From positions 1 through 64,000 of the forward strand of contig JAZNRH010000099.1 in assembly GCA_045590615.1 (NCBI GenBank): a stretch of 64,000 bases of DNA, read 5' to 3'. Positions 1-7,431 of the stretch are shown here, piece by piece (position 1 is the stretch's first letter; the number at the start of each line of letters is the position of its first letter). The position numbers and the translations under genes were made by a program. Source of the DNA: RGIG6353 sp045590615 (GTDB lineage: Bacteria > Bacillota > Clostridia > Oscillospirales > SIG627). The notes under the pieces were generated by a model. It made no database searches, was not told the origin of the DNA, and worked only from the letters and a program-made list of their open reading frames with translations.

Positions 1-58
1 GTAGAGTGCTTGGTTTGGGACCAAGATGCCGCAGGTTCGAGTCCTGTCATCTCGACCA
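1..58 (+). tRNA. tRNA-Pro (anticodon TGG), 5' truncated by window edge
   Basis: Only the 3' part of the tRNA is inside the window. The anticodon stem is CTTGG (9-13) with CCAAG (21-25) around loop TTTGGGA, which puts anticodon TGG at 16-18 and decodes CCN proline codons. The T arm is GCAGG/CCTGT around TTCGAGT (31-47). The acceptor 3' strand is CATCTCG (48-54), followed by discriminator A and an encoded CCA at 56-58. The D arm and 5' acceptor strand lie upstream of base 1. The T-arm and acceptor sequence is partly duplicated downstream (221-245). Confidence 0.93.
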
Positions 59-245
59 AAAGAAGATAGTTAATGCGTAGCATTGGCTATCTTCTTTTTT
101 TGTGGTAAGGACTCGAACCTCATGGAGGGACAAGGCGTTAATAAAATAGCCCTGTGGGCTGTTTTTAGCCTTGTGTCCGAGGGCTATGCCCGAGGAAAAA
201 GCAAAGCGCCCAGCTTTGCGTCGAGTCCTGTCATCTCGACCAAAA
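37..245 (+). repeat. 25-bp direct repeat of the tRNA-Pro 3' end (37-61 and 221-245)
   Basis: Bases 37-61 and 221-245 are identical and cover the last part of the T loop, the acceptor strand, CCA and three following A residues. A 13-bp inverted copy of the T arm (33-45) lies between them at 108-120. Direct repeats of a tRNA 3' end are the usual footprint of a tRNA-targeting integrase (attL/attR), but the enclosed 160 bp holds no integrase or other gene. This may be the scar of a lost element or a decayed tRNA array. The identity is seen in the sequence; the origin is inference. Confidence 0.6.
61..101 (+). terminator. Hairpin plus T-run after tRNA-Pro, first copy of a repeated element
   Basis: Arms AGAAGATAG and CTATCTTCT enclose an inner AATGC-GTA-GCATT stem and are followed by a run of T (96-101). 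This is a well-formed intrinsic terminator for the tRNA. The same hairpin recurs almost base for base at 678-717, including the preceding ACCAAA. Confidence 0.7.
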
Positions 246-273
246 ATCCTCATTCGTAAGAATGGGGATTTTT
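242..273 (+). terminator. Hairpin terminator after duplicated tRNA end
   Basis: AAAAATCC and CATTC pair with GAATG and GGATTTTT around a GTAA loop, each half carrying one unpaired base. T-rich sequence follows. It stands in the same position relative to the duplicated CCA end as the hairpin at 61-101 does to the real tRNA. Confidence 0.6.
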
Positions 274-275
274 AC

Positions 276-367
276 TTTTTCACTCTTCACTTTTCACTCT
301 TCACTATTCACTGCGATTTTTGATAGAGGATTTTTGGAAGTAATAAGTAATAGTGAATAGTTAAGAA
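276..367. repeat. TTCACT-rich repeat with partly inverted partner
   Basis: Five near-copies of TTCACT lie at about 278-312. A partly complementary stretch containing AATAGTGAATAG follows at about 347-360, so the block can fold back on itself. It resembles small non-coding repeats scattered in clostridial genomes. I see no coding sequence. Confidence 0.4.
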
Positions 368-374
368 GTTCGGT

Positions 375-437
375 GTCTGCTTCGCAGACAAATTTATAAA
401 ATTTCGCAAAATGCCGATTTCGGCATTGTCTTTTTTT
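375..437 (+). terminator. Two consecutive hairpins, the second terminator-like
   Basis: GTCTGC-TTC-GCAGAC (375-389) is a perfect six-pair hairpin. AATGCCGA-TT-TCGGCATT (410-427) is a perfect eight-pair hairpin followed by a run of seven T (431-437). No gene upstream on the plus strand obviously needs a terminator here, so these are probably remnants. Confidence 0.5.
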
Positions 438-671
438 GCGCTAGCTTATACGTTTTCACATTATCCTGTCGATTTTTACTGATTCAAAATTTTTAAGCAA
501 ACAAATAACATCTCTCCTTTCTTATTTGTTTTAATCATATTATATTTTGAAATATTGCTTTTCAGGAATTGAGAGTGTTATACACAGCAATCAGTGGATA
601 TGTACTGTTTTTGACTGCGAAGAACCTATTATTTATGCGGGTTTACGCTTGATTACTATAACGCTACTCCA
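438..671. other. Gene-free stretch with a gene-start remnant on the minus strand
   Basis: On the minus strand a TATAAT-like box (539-544) is followed by AAGGAGAG and an ATG at 509-511, but the frame stops after 11 codons (stop at 476-478). It looks like the surviving promoter and ribosome binding site of a lost gene, or a very short leader peptide. The rest of the stretch shows nothing I can assign. Bases 59-772 contain no credible protein gene. Confidence 0.35.
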
Positions 672-717
672 ACCAAAAGAAGATAGTTAATGCGTAGCAT
701 TGGCTATCTTCTTTTTT
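672..717 (+). repeat. Second copy of the tRNA-Pro downstream hairpin
   Basis: The block starting ACCAAAAGAAGATAG at 672 matches bases 55-101 except for one T fewer in the T-run. The repeat boundary begins at the ACCA of the tRNA end, yet the sequence upstream of 672 is not a recognisable tRNA. The match then fades after GTGGTAA. Confidence 0.65.
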
Positions 718-724
718 GTGGTAA

Positions 725-770
725 ACAAAGGGACTGTGGAAATCACTTTTTTGGTTTCCATAGTCCCTTG
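725..770 (-). terminator. Terminator of the phosphatase gene
   Basis: AAGGGACTATGGAAA and TTTCCACAGTCCCTTT (minus strand) form a long stem with one wobble pair and a loop of about 12 bases. It ends in a short T-rich stretch immediately after the phosphatase stop codon. Confidence 0.65.
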
Positions 771-772
771 TT

Positions 773-1474
773 TTATATATAAAATTCTTCCATTGTATCA
801 AGGCAAAGGCAGGCAAGCTTGCCTGAAGCAAAGGTTGCACCACAATCGATGCAAATATTGTTGTGGCTATGATATATTTCTGCCTTCCCCGTAATTGCAA
901 GCGTTGGGGTATGCCCGGAGACAATGAAAATCTTGTCGTTTTCGAAATACTTTGTGTCGTAATCAGCACGAAGGAAAGCAAGCTCCTCTATGTCGTAATC
1001 GTCCAAATCCTTATCAAGAGAAAAATTACCAAGTCCACTATGGACTAAAATAAACAACTTGTCCTTTATCTGAACAATTTCGTAATAAGCAAATTCGGAC
1101 AAGTAATCGACAAGAGCTTCCCTGTCCTCTTTATCAAGCCTTTTGAAGCCTGCCATTGTGGGCTCGCCACCGTTTTGCTGCCAGCTCATAACTTCGCTGA
1201 TAATCTCGGCATTAATCTGTTGGTCGAAGTTTTCTTCGGTTATTTCGACAATTAGTTTTTTCAACAAATCCAAAGCCATAAAATCATGATTGCCCATAAT
1301 AGGATAAACGTTGGCTCTTGTGGACATATCCTTCAATAGCTCAACAGACTTTTCGCCTCGGTCTACAACATCGCCCAAAACAAAAAGCTCGTCGTCATCA
1401 CCAAAGCCGATTTTTTCAAGCATAGCCTTATACTTATCATATTCTCCGTGTATATCGCTCATTACATAGATCAT
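773..1474 (-). CDS. PPP-family serine/threonine phosphatase or ApaH-like metallophosphoesterase
   Basis: This 233-residue metallophosphoesterase carries the three classic metal-binding motifs of the PPP family in the right order: SDIHG at 6-10, GDVVDRG at 34-40 and GNHD at 61-64, then LVHSG and SGHTPT towards the C-terminus. Such enzymes use a two-metal centre to hydrolyse phosphoserine/phosphothreonine or diadenosine polyphosphates in the cytoplasm; the sequence does not tell which. I chose the ATG at 1472-1474 because AAGGAAC lies eight bases upstream and the protein then begins directly with the beta strand leading to the first motif; a longer frame from 1540 would run through the upstream terminator hairpin. 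It has its own downstream terminator and no operon partner. Confidence 0.85.
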   Translation of the reverse strand: MIYVMSDIHGEYDKYKAMLEKIGFGDDDELFVLGDVVDRGEKSVELLKDMSTRANVYPIMGNHDFMALDLLKKLIVEITEENFDQQINAEIISEVMSWQQNGGEPTMAGFKRLDKEDREALVDYLSEFAYYEIVQIKDKLFILVHSGLGNFSLDKDLDDYDIEELAFLRADYDTKYFENDKIFIVSGHTPTLAITGKAEIYHSHNNICIDCGATFASGKLACLCLDTMEEFYI

Positions 1475-1511
1475 AATTCTGTTCCTTCGATAGCTATTTT
1501 CAAGGGGAAAG

Positions 1512-1552
1512 AAAAGGGTGATTAAGACGCATAGCGTCAAAATCGCCCTTTT
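1512..1552 (-). terminator. Terminator of the 1,913-residue surface protein gene
   Basis: AAAAGGGCGATT-TT-GACGC pairs with GCGTC-TT-AATCACCCTTTT on the minus strand around a TAT loop, and CTTTC-rich sequence follows. It lies 35 bases after the stop at 1588 and between that gene and the phosphatase. Confidence 0.7.
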
Positions 1553-1587
1553 CGGAAATTAGTTCATTGTGAATAAAGCCTTAGGTC

Positions 1588-4500
1588 TTATTCTTCGGGA
1601 GACATAATTACGTATGCACCCTCGTAGTTAGTAAATACCAACCAACCTGCATCTACTACTGCAGTCTCTTCTTTACGAAGCTTGCCTATTCTCTCATTAT
1701 AGCTTCTGAGCTCTAATTCCATACCGTCATATTCCTGACTGATAAGAACGTGAAGCTCTGCTTCTGCGAAAGGAAGCTCGTTAACCGACTCGATGAAGAA
1801 TTCAGCAACGAGAGCCTCGCCTGCGAACTCCTTAAGAGTTTCATAGCTTGTATCGTGTCTGCTCTCACCGTCAAATGATACGAGAAGGTCATAATAGTGA
1901 ACAAGACTGTCAGTTTCAATGTTCGAAGCTGTAACTACGAACTTGTAGTTGTTAGCCTTGAATACAATTGTTGAATCAGGTGATGTCAACTTGAGGTTAT
2001 CAAGTGCGAGTGTTGCAATCCAGGTATTAACTGAAAGATCAACCTCGTAATCAGCCTTAACTTCTGTGAAGTCAGAAGCAAGGTGGATTTTTTCAACCTC
2101 ATTTTCAAGTGTTGTAAATGGCTCATCATTGTAGCCAACCTCAACCTCACAATAGTTGGAAGCAAGGCAGGCGTCTGTAGCCTTAACTCTTATTCTGTAC
2201 TCACCGGGCTTAACTCTGATGCTTGTTGAGCCTGCCGGAATTGTAATCCACTCAGCAGGAGTTTCTGCTTCACCATGGAAGCTGTCCTCGCCCTCAAACT
2301 TCTGCATAAACTCGTATACGAGATACTGGCTGAGACCTGCGATTTCACCATAGCCTGTTGCGCTTGGCGCATCCTTTGCTCTGAGCTGAGGTGTTGCAGG
2401 GTCTGTCTTTACTAAGTAGCTATCGGGTGTAAAGGTGAGGTTACAAAGTGTTGCAAGGAATGGATTAGCACCACCAAGATTCTTTACTTCGAGGATATCT
2501 TCGGGACCGTCAATAGCCCAAGGATTGATTGCAAAGCCTACAATGTATCCGTCTGTTGGCCAGCCTTCGATATCTGTATTGGGATTGATTGTATACGTTG
2601 TACTGCTATTGGTCGAAACCTTATCGCTGTTTTTCCATTCATACTTCTGAACTGAACCGTCTGCTACAGCTACATAGAAGTCTACCTTTGCTCTTGCAAG
2701 AAGTGTTGTAGAACCACCCATTCTGTCTCTTGATGAGAAGCTGAAGGTGATTAATTCACTTGTAGGAAGGATTTCATTGTCCTCGTATGCATACTTGTAA
2801 GTATATCCTTCTGTGTACTTTGAGTGACCACCGTTTACAATACTTACAATATTCTCTCTGTGAGCCTGCTCGTCACCTGTACCGAGTGCATTGTAGAATG
2901 GCTCTTGTACGCTCTGGTCTAAGAAACCACCCGTCTGACCGAGAACGTGTACTCCTGCCCAGCTACCTGTGTTTGCAGTAAGGCCTGTCCAGGTACCCTG
3001 AATCCAATTGTAAGTTGAATTATCCTTTACGTAGTAGCCACTTGGATCTCTGTTACCAAGAACCTTGTCTTCGTTTGTTCCCTTAACGAGAATCAAAACG
3101 GGTTCTGAATCGGCATACTCAGACGTATTGCTCGACTTAACCTGAACGGAGTACAGTGCCTTATCAAAGACTCTGCTTGCAGCATCAGCTGTCCATGTCT
3201 CAGCAGTTCCTGCACCGAAAATGTTAATCTTCTTGATAACGTAGGTTTCACCAACCTTGAATCCTTCAATACCACGCTCGTCGTTTGCTTCATCAAGATA
3301 GAATGCAAGATACGTTGGCTGTGCCATCTTAGGTGTGTTTACTGAGTAAGCCATCAAGGTGAAGTTAGCCTTAAGATCACCTGTAGTTGCAACGTCATCT
3401 GAAACTACACCGTAGGGATAAACCTTGATACCTACAAGATATCCATTTGTGTCAATAAAGTCAGCTGCTGTAACTGTGTGTGTAGCTGTGCTTACGTCAA
3501 CCAAAACCTCACGCTCTTCAATTGCGCCAGCCTCTGTAACAACTACTGCAACAACCTTAGTTTTAAGTGTAGTTGCATTGATTGTGCCTGTGCTGAGTCC
3601 GGTCTTAAGCTGAAGTGACTTAAGGATTGAAAGAGGAATGATGTTCTTGTCTGCAAAATTGAAGCTGAATGCTACGTCTGTAATATCTGCTATCGCATCT
3701 GTAGTAGCAGCCTTGTAGTTTGAAGAATGCTCAATTCCATAATTTGATGTCCAACCACTTGTTACAAGATTAGAGTTATCTCTGATTGAGAATTCAGCTG
3801 TTGCACCCTTAACGTATACTACCTTGGAGTTTGAAGCTGTCTCACCATTGTTGATTCTTACTTCGTAAAGACCACAATCAACAAGATCAAAGGTTGTTGC
3901 GCCTTCGGTAATCTGTGTATAATCGCCGGCAAATCCGTTAGCATACTTGCGATACTCATAATTTGTATTATTATCAAGATTTACGAGATTAGTTCCGTCT
4001 ACCTGTACGTTCTTGAGAGCTGTAGGAATTACAACTGTCTCGAAGGTGTTGGAAACTGCCCAATCGGTATAAACTGCGCCACCTGCACGAAGCACGTATA
4101 CGCCTGCGTTTTCGTCCGAAATTCTGAAGCTGCTGCCAGCTACCTTGATCCAAGCATTGTCTTCTGCGCTCTCGGGCTTGTACTCATAAACGTAAAGAGG
4201 AGAATAATTCTCGATTGTAATTGTAAAGCCGGATGCTTCTGTCTTAACAGATACTACGGGCTTAACTGCATCAACCTTTGTTACAGTAATATCAGCAGTC
4301 GTTACAGTCTTGAATATGTCGCCACTCGCTCTTACCGTGTAGCTTGTAGCGTCGGTAACAATAAAGCTTCCGTCTGTAATCTCGCTCCAGCTTTCACCGT
4401 CTGTGCTGTATTCATACGTAGCAAGAGCATTATTTTGATTGCTATAATTTGTGATATTAATCTGGTATTCTGTTGGGCTTACAATAACCTGCTCCAACGT

Positions 4501-7329
4501 GGGAACGGGTGTTGTGAGCTTGGTTACAACAATCGAAGCACGAGCTACGTTTGAATATGCAAGACCATCTGCATATACGTTAAGGCTTACCGAGTTGTTG
4601 TTGCCAAAATCATCTGCAGTAACCTTGATTGTACCTGCGAGTGACTTGTCGTAGGTGTACTTTGTTCCACCGAAATCATACTCGTATGCATAGCTTGTAT
4701 CAAAGTTCTCGATTGTAACAACGATTGCATTCTTTTCGTATGCAGTAATTGCAAGTGTAGGCTGTACTGCAGGACTTGTCGCAGCTACGATTGTACTCTC
4801 AGCTGTGCCTGTAAGGAGCTTTTCACTTGAAACCTGAACAGTGTAAGTACCGGGCTCTGCAACGGTAATCACACCTGTTGTGCCCTCATATACTGTCCAT
4901 TCACCTTCACCAAGCTTGTACTTGTAGGTGTATTCACTGTTATAATCCTTGATAGTGATATCGTAGATAGCCTGTGCAGTAGGAGCTGCGTTAGGAGCTA
5001 TTTCAAGCTCGGGAGCTTCTGCAGGAAGCTTAATCTTATAGTTTACAGGGTTTACTGAAAGTATATATCTGATGTTTGCAACTGTTTTTACACTTACAAA
5101 GTTATCAACAGTATTCTCACAGTTGGGGTAGATTTCAAAGCCTACCATATAGCCTTCTACATCCTTGAATATCTCGGTAAAGTCAAATGCAAAGGCAAAC
5201 TCTGTGCTATATTTTCCGTTAATATCAATAGTTGAAGTAGCTTCCTTTGTAGTAATATTACCACTATTATCAGCGATATATGCTACAAACTTAACCGTTT
5301 GCTTCTTCATCTCTACGTATCCGTTATCCTGCTTTACCTTAACTGTGAAGGAAAGAGCATCCTTTACGTCGATGATTTCTACAGGAGCAAAAGCGTACTT
5401 TGCTACGATAGCATTCTGCTTATCAACGAGCGCCTGAATAGCTGCAGCCTTTGCAGTTTCGTCTGCTGCATTATTTATGTTACTAAGTGTTGCGGCAGGA
5501 ATCTGCTCACCACTTGTACAAATCATTCCGTATGGTGCATTGGAACCATAAGCATAATGCATATAATAGCCACCCGTATAGGTTTCTGTCTTAAAGGTTT
5601 TTGTTTTTATTTCTGCGTATACAGCGTCACTTCCATTATTGTCACTAGCAATCTTACCGATTGCAGTTCTTTCAGCGCTGTCGCCATATACAAGAATAGG
5701 TGCTGTAGGAGCCGAGAAAGCGTTCTTATCCTTGTTAGTTTCACGAACAAGGTAGAGACCACCAAGCGCTGTAGAAGAAGTTATATTCTTATACGTGCCT
5801 GTTGTGAGTCCTGTGCCTTCTGCATTAAGAACAAGCTCTGCTACCTGATAGTACTTATTGTCAAAGTCAACACCGTTAAGTTCAAAGCCACCGGTAATAC
5901 CTGTAGGTGCTGCAAGAGCATTATTGCTGTAGCTTAAAGTTACGATAGTATACTGCTTTGTAGAAGTATCACGAACGTAAAGCTTGCTTGCGTCTGCATC
6001 AAACTTAGTATCTGCTGTGAACAATACAGGGTATGCTGTAAGCTTGCCTGTTGCTTCGTTATATGGAGCAGCCTCGTATGTGTGACCTTCCTCTAAGCCT
6101 GCGATTGTATTAGCAAGTGTGAGGTAAAGCTCGGGCTGTGTCCACTGCGTATAAGGCGTACCGTTGTCGTTATCAACGTCGGGGATTGGTTGTACAGAAA
6201 CGGGACATACTGCCGAAACACCCGTACCATTTTCTGCAGTAACAATAACGTTAGCATTACCACCACCAACAACCGTTACAAGACCTGTCTGGTCAACGGT
6301 TACAACAGTTTCATCGTCAGATGACCAAACGATTCTGCTGTCTGTGGGAGTTTCGTTTTCGTTTTCAGCCTTAATTGTTGCTACAAGCTGATAAGGAGCA
6401 CTGTCAACACCCAAACCAAGCTCTGCAGGTGTAATTGTGATTGTGTGAACCTTAACGGGCTCAGAATATATACCCGAAAGGTCAAATCCAAGTCCACCGT
6501 CTAACGTAAGGGTTGAAGCTACTCTGGTATTATTAGTCGCAAGCTCAACTGCTTCACCCCAAGGCATTACACCAATACCTACAAGATATCCGTCGTCGTT
6601 CTTCATTCCTTCGGGAATGGTGATGTTGAGCTTACCTGTATTATGGCTGACCGTTGCAGTATAAACTGTATTTTCGGTATCGCCTACACCCTTGGTGTAG
6701 AACTTAACTGTAACGTTCTTTGCGTCGCTGCCATATACTGCGCTGTTGTCAAGAGTGATACCAAGGCTTTCTACTGTGTTTGCAGGGACAATCTGATCTG
6801 CTGCAAAGCCGTATTTTACCTCAGCGAAAGGAACATAAGCGTCACCTCTGCCTGAGAAACCAAAGCTAAGTGTTGTACCGTTGCTTGACAATGCTGCCGC
6901 GCCTGTTGTCAGCTGCCACTGGTTTCCGTCATCTGAACTTTTGTTTCTGTTCCATTTACCTAATTCAAAGGTATCTACCTGGTTAGAAACTACACTGTCA
7001 GTGCCAATATTAATCTTACCGTTATTAGTATTCTTAACAAATACGTAAACAAAGTTCTCTGAATTTTCAACCTCGGTAATCTTATAGATACCGGAAGTCT
7101 TTGAAAACATATCTGTTTGACCGTCTACAGACTCTGCTGTGCCTGTAAGTGCGCCTGCAATTATATCATATTGCTGTGCTGTATAGGTTTTTGTAGGGTC
7201 AAGGACAAGCTTACCGTCATCCTGAATACCCAAAGCAACAGCAGCAAACGACGAAACTGCAAGTACTGCACAAAGCACGAGTGCCATAATCGCTACTGAA
7301 ATAAAGCGATTTGCAATTCTTGTTTTCAT
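1588..7329 (-). CDS. Large secreted repeat protein with a Big_2-type Ig-like domain
   Basis: This 1,913-residue protein has a signal peptide (basic MKTR start, hydrophobic stretch at about 12-30). An Ig-like domain of the Big_2 type sits at about 293-378, with the typical WSSDDETVVTVDQTGLVT core. Two repeat families fill much of the rest. A module of 110-170 residues ends four times in a DGY-hydrophobic-VG-hydrophobic motif at about 246, 725, 1296 and 1595 (GYLVGIGVMPWGE, GYMVGFEIYPNCEN, GYLVGIKVYPYGVV, GYIVGFAINPWAID). Five Tyr-rich beta modules of about 80 residues (YTYKYKLGEGEW, YAYEYDFGG and similar) span about 785-1170. There is no SLH domain, LPXTG signal or C-terminal membrane anchor, so attachment to the wall is unexplained. 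GGAGG precedes the ATG. It follows two SLH protein genes on the same strand, which suggests a surface layer or adhesin role; the actual function is unknown. Confidence 0.85.
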   Translation of the reverse strand: MKTRIANRFISVAIMALVLCAVLAVSSFAAVALGIQDDGKLVLDPTKTYTAQQYDIIAGALTGTAESVDGQTDMFSKTSGIYKITEVENSENFVYVFVKNTNNGKINIGTDSVVSNQVDTFELGKWNRNKSSDDGNQWQLTTGAAALSSNGTTLSFGFSGRGDAYVPFAEVKYGFAADQIVPANTVESLGITLDNSAVYGSDAKNVTVKFYTKGVGDTENTVYTATVSHNTGKLNITIPEGMKNDDGYLVGIGVMPWGEAVELATNNTRVASTLTLDGGLGFDLSGIYSEPVKVHTITITPAELGLGVDSAPYQLVATIKAENENETPTDSRIVWSSDDETVVTVDQTGLVTVVGGGNANVIVTAENGTGVSAVCPVSVQPIPDVDNDNGTPYTQWTQPELYLTLANTIAGLEEGHTYEAAPYNEATGKLTAYPVLFTADTKFDADASKLYVRDTSTKQYTIVTLSYSNNALAAPTGITGGFELNGVDFDNKYYQVAELVLNAEGTGLTTGTYKNITSSTALGGLYLVRETNKDKNAFSAPTAPILVYGDSAERTAIGKIASDNNGSDAVYAEIKTKTFKTETYTGGYYMHYAYGSNAPYGMICTSGEQIPAATLSNINNAADETAKAAAIQALVDKQNAIVAKYAFAPVEIIDVKDALSFTVKVKQDNGYVEMKKQTVKFVAYIADNSGNITTKEATSTIDINGKYSTEFAFAFDFTEIFKDVEGYMVGFEIYPNCENTVDNFVSVKTVANIRYILSVNPVNYKIKLPAEAPELEIAPNAAPTAQAIYDITIKDYNSEYTYKYKLGEGEWTVYEGTTGVITVAEPGTYTVQVSSEKLLTGTAESTIVAATSPAVQPTLAITAYEKNAIVVTIENFDTSYAYEYDFGGTKYTYDKSLAGTIKVTADDFGNNNSVSLNVYADGLAYSNVARASIVVTKLTTPVPTLEQVIVSPTEYQINITNYSNQNNALATYEYSTDGESWSEITDGSFIVTDATSYTVRASGDIFKTVTTADITVTKVDAVKPVVSVKTEASGFTITIENYSPLYVYEYKPESAEDNAWIKVAGSSFRISDENAGVYVLRAGGAVYTDWAVSNTFETVVIPTALKNVQVDGTNLVNLDNNTNYEYRKYANGFAGDYTQITEGATTFDLVDCGLYEVRINNGETASNSKVVYVKGATAEFSIRDNSNLVTSGWTSNYGIEHSSNYKAATTDAIADITDVAFSFNFADKNIIPLSILKSLQLKTGLSTGTINATTLKTKVVAVVVTEAGAIEEREVLVDVSTATHTVTAADFIDTNGYLVGIKVYPYGVVSDDVATTGDLKANFTLMAYSVNTPKMAQPTYLAFYLDEANDERGIEGFKVGETYVIKKINIFGAGTAETWTADAASRVFDKALYSVQVKSSNTSEYADSEPVLILVKGTNEDKVLGNRDPSGYYVKDNSTYNWIQGTWTGLTANTGSWAGVHVLGQTGGFLDQSVQEPFYNALGTGDEQAHRENIVSIVNGGHSKYTEGYTYKYAYEDNEILPTSELITFSFSSRDRMGGSTTLLARAKVDFYVAVADGSVQKYEWKNSDKVSTNSSTTYTINPNTDIEGWPTDGYIVGFAINPWAIDGPEDILEVKNLGGANPFLATLCNLTFTPDSYLVKTDPATPQLRAKDAPSATGYGEIAGLSQYLVYEFMQKFEGEDSFHGEAETPAEWITIPAGSTSIRVKPGEYRIRVKATDACLASNYCEVEVGYNDEPFTTLENEVEKIHLASDFTEVKADYEVDLSVNTWIATLALDNLKLTSPDSTIVFKANNYKFVVTASNIETDSLVHYYDLLVSFDGESRHDTSYETLKEFAGEALVAEFFIESVNELPFAEAELHVLISQEYDGMELELRSYNERIGKLRKEETAVVDAGWLVFTNYEGAYVIMSPEE

Positions 7330-7384
7330 AATGTTTCCTCCGTAAAGATTTTAATAAATCTTCATATTACTGTTTATTATCGTC

Positions 7385-7414
7385 CCGAGTAGGCTCTGAG
7401 AAGAGCCTGCTCGG
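7385..7414 (-). other. Intergenic hairpin without a T-run between two surface-protein genes
   Basis: CCGAGCAGGCTC and GAGCCTACTCGG (minus strand) pair over 12 positions with one wobble around a six-base loop. No T-run follows, so it is a poor intrinsic terminator. It may be an mRNA processing or stabilising structure that separates the SLH gene transcript from the next gene. Confidence 0.6.
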
Positions 7415-7431
7415 ATAAGTTATTACATGAA

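Noticed and set aside
47..253. Minus-strand frame of 68 codons over the tRNA region
   Set aside because: It is antisense to the tRNA and its terminators and has no family likeness.
645..675. A second tRNA gene ending at ACCA 675
   Set aside because: The sequence ends in CTACTCCAACCA but has no T loop or anticodon arm upstream, so it cannot fold as a tRNA.
664..981. Minus-strand frame of 105 codons through the repeated hairpin
   Set aside because: It runs across the repeat and antisense to the phosphatase end, has no ribosome binding site, and shares its C-terminal residues with the frame at 47-253 only because of the DNA repeat.
5299..5937. Plus-strand frame of 212 codons inside the large surface protein gene
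   Set aside because: It is Cys- and Ser-rich, lacks a ribosome binding site, and is explained as the antisense shadow of a repetitive gene.
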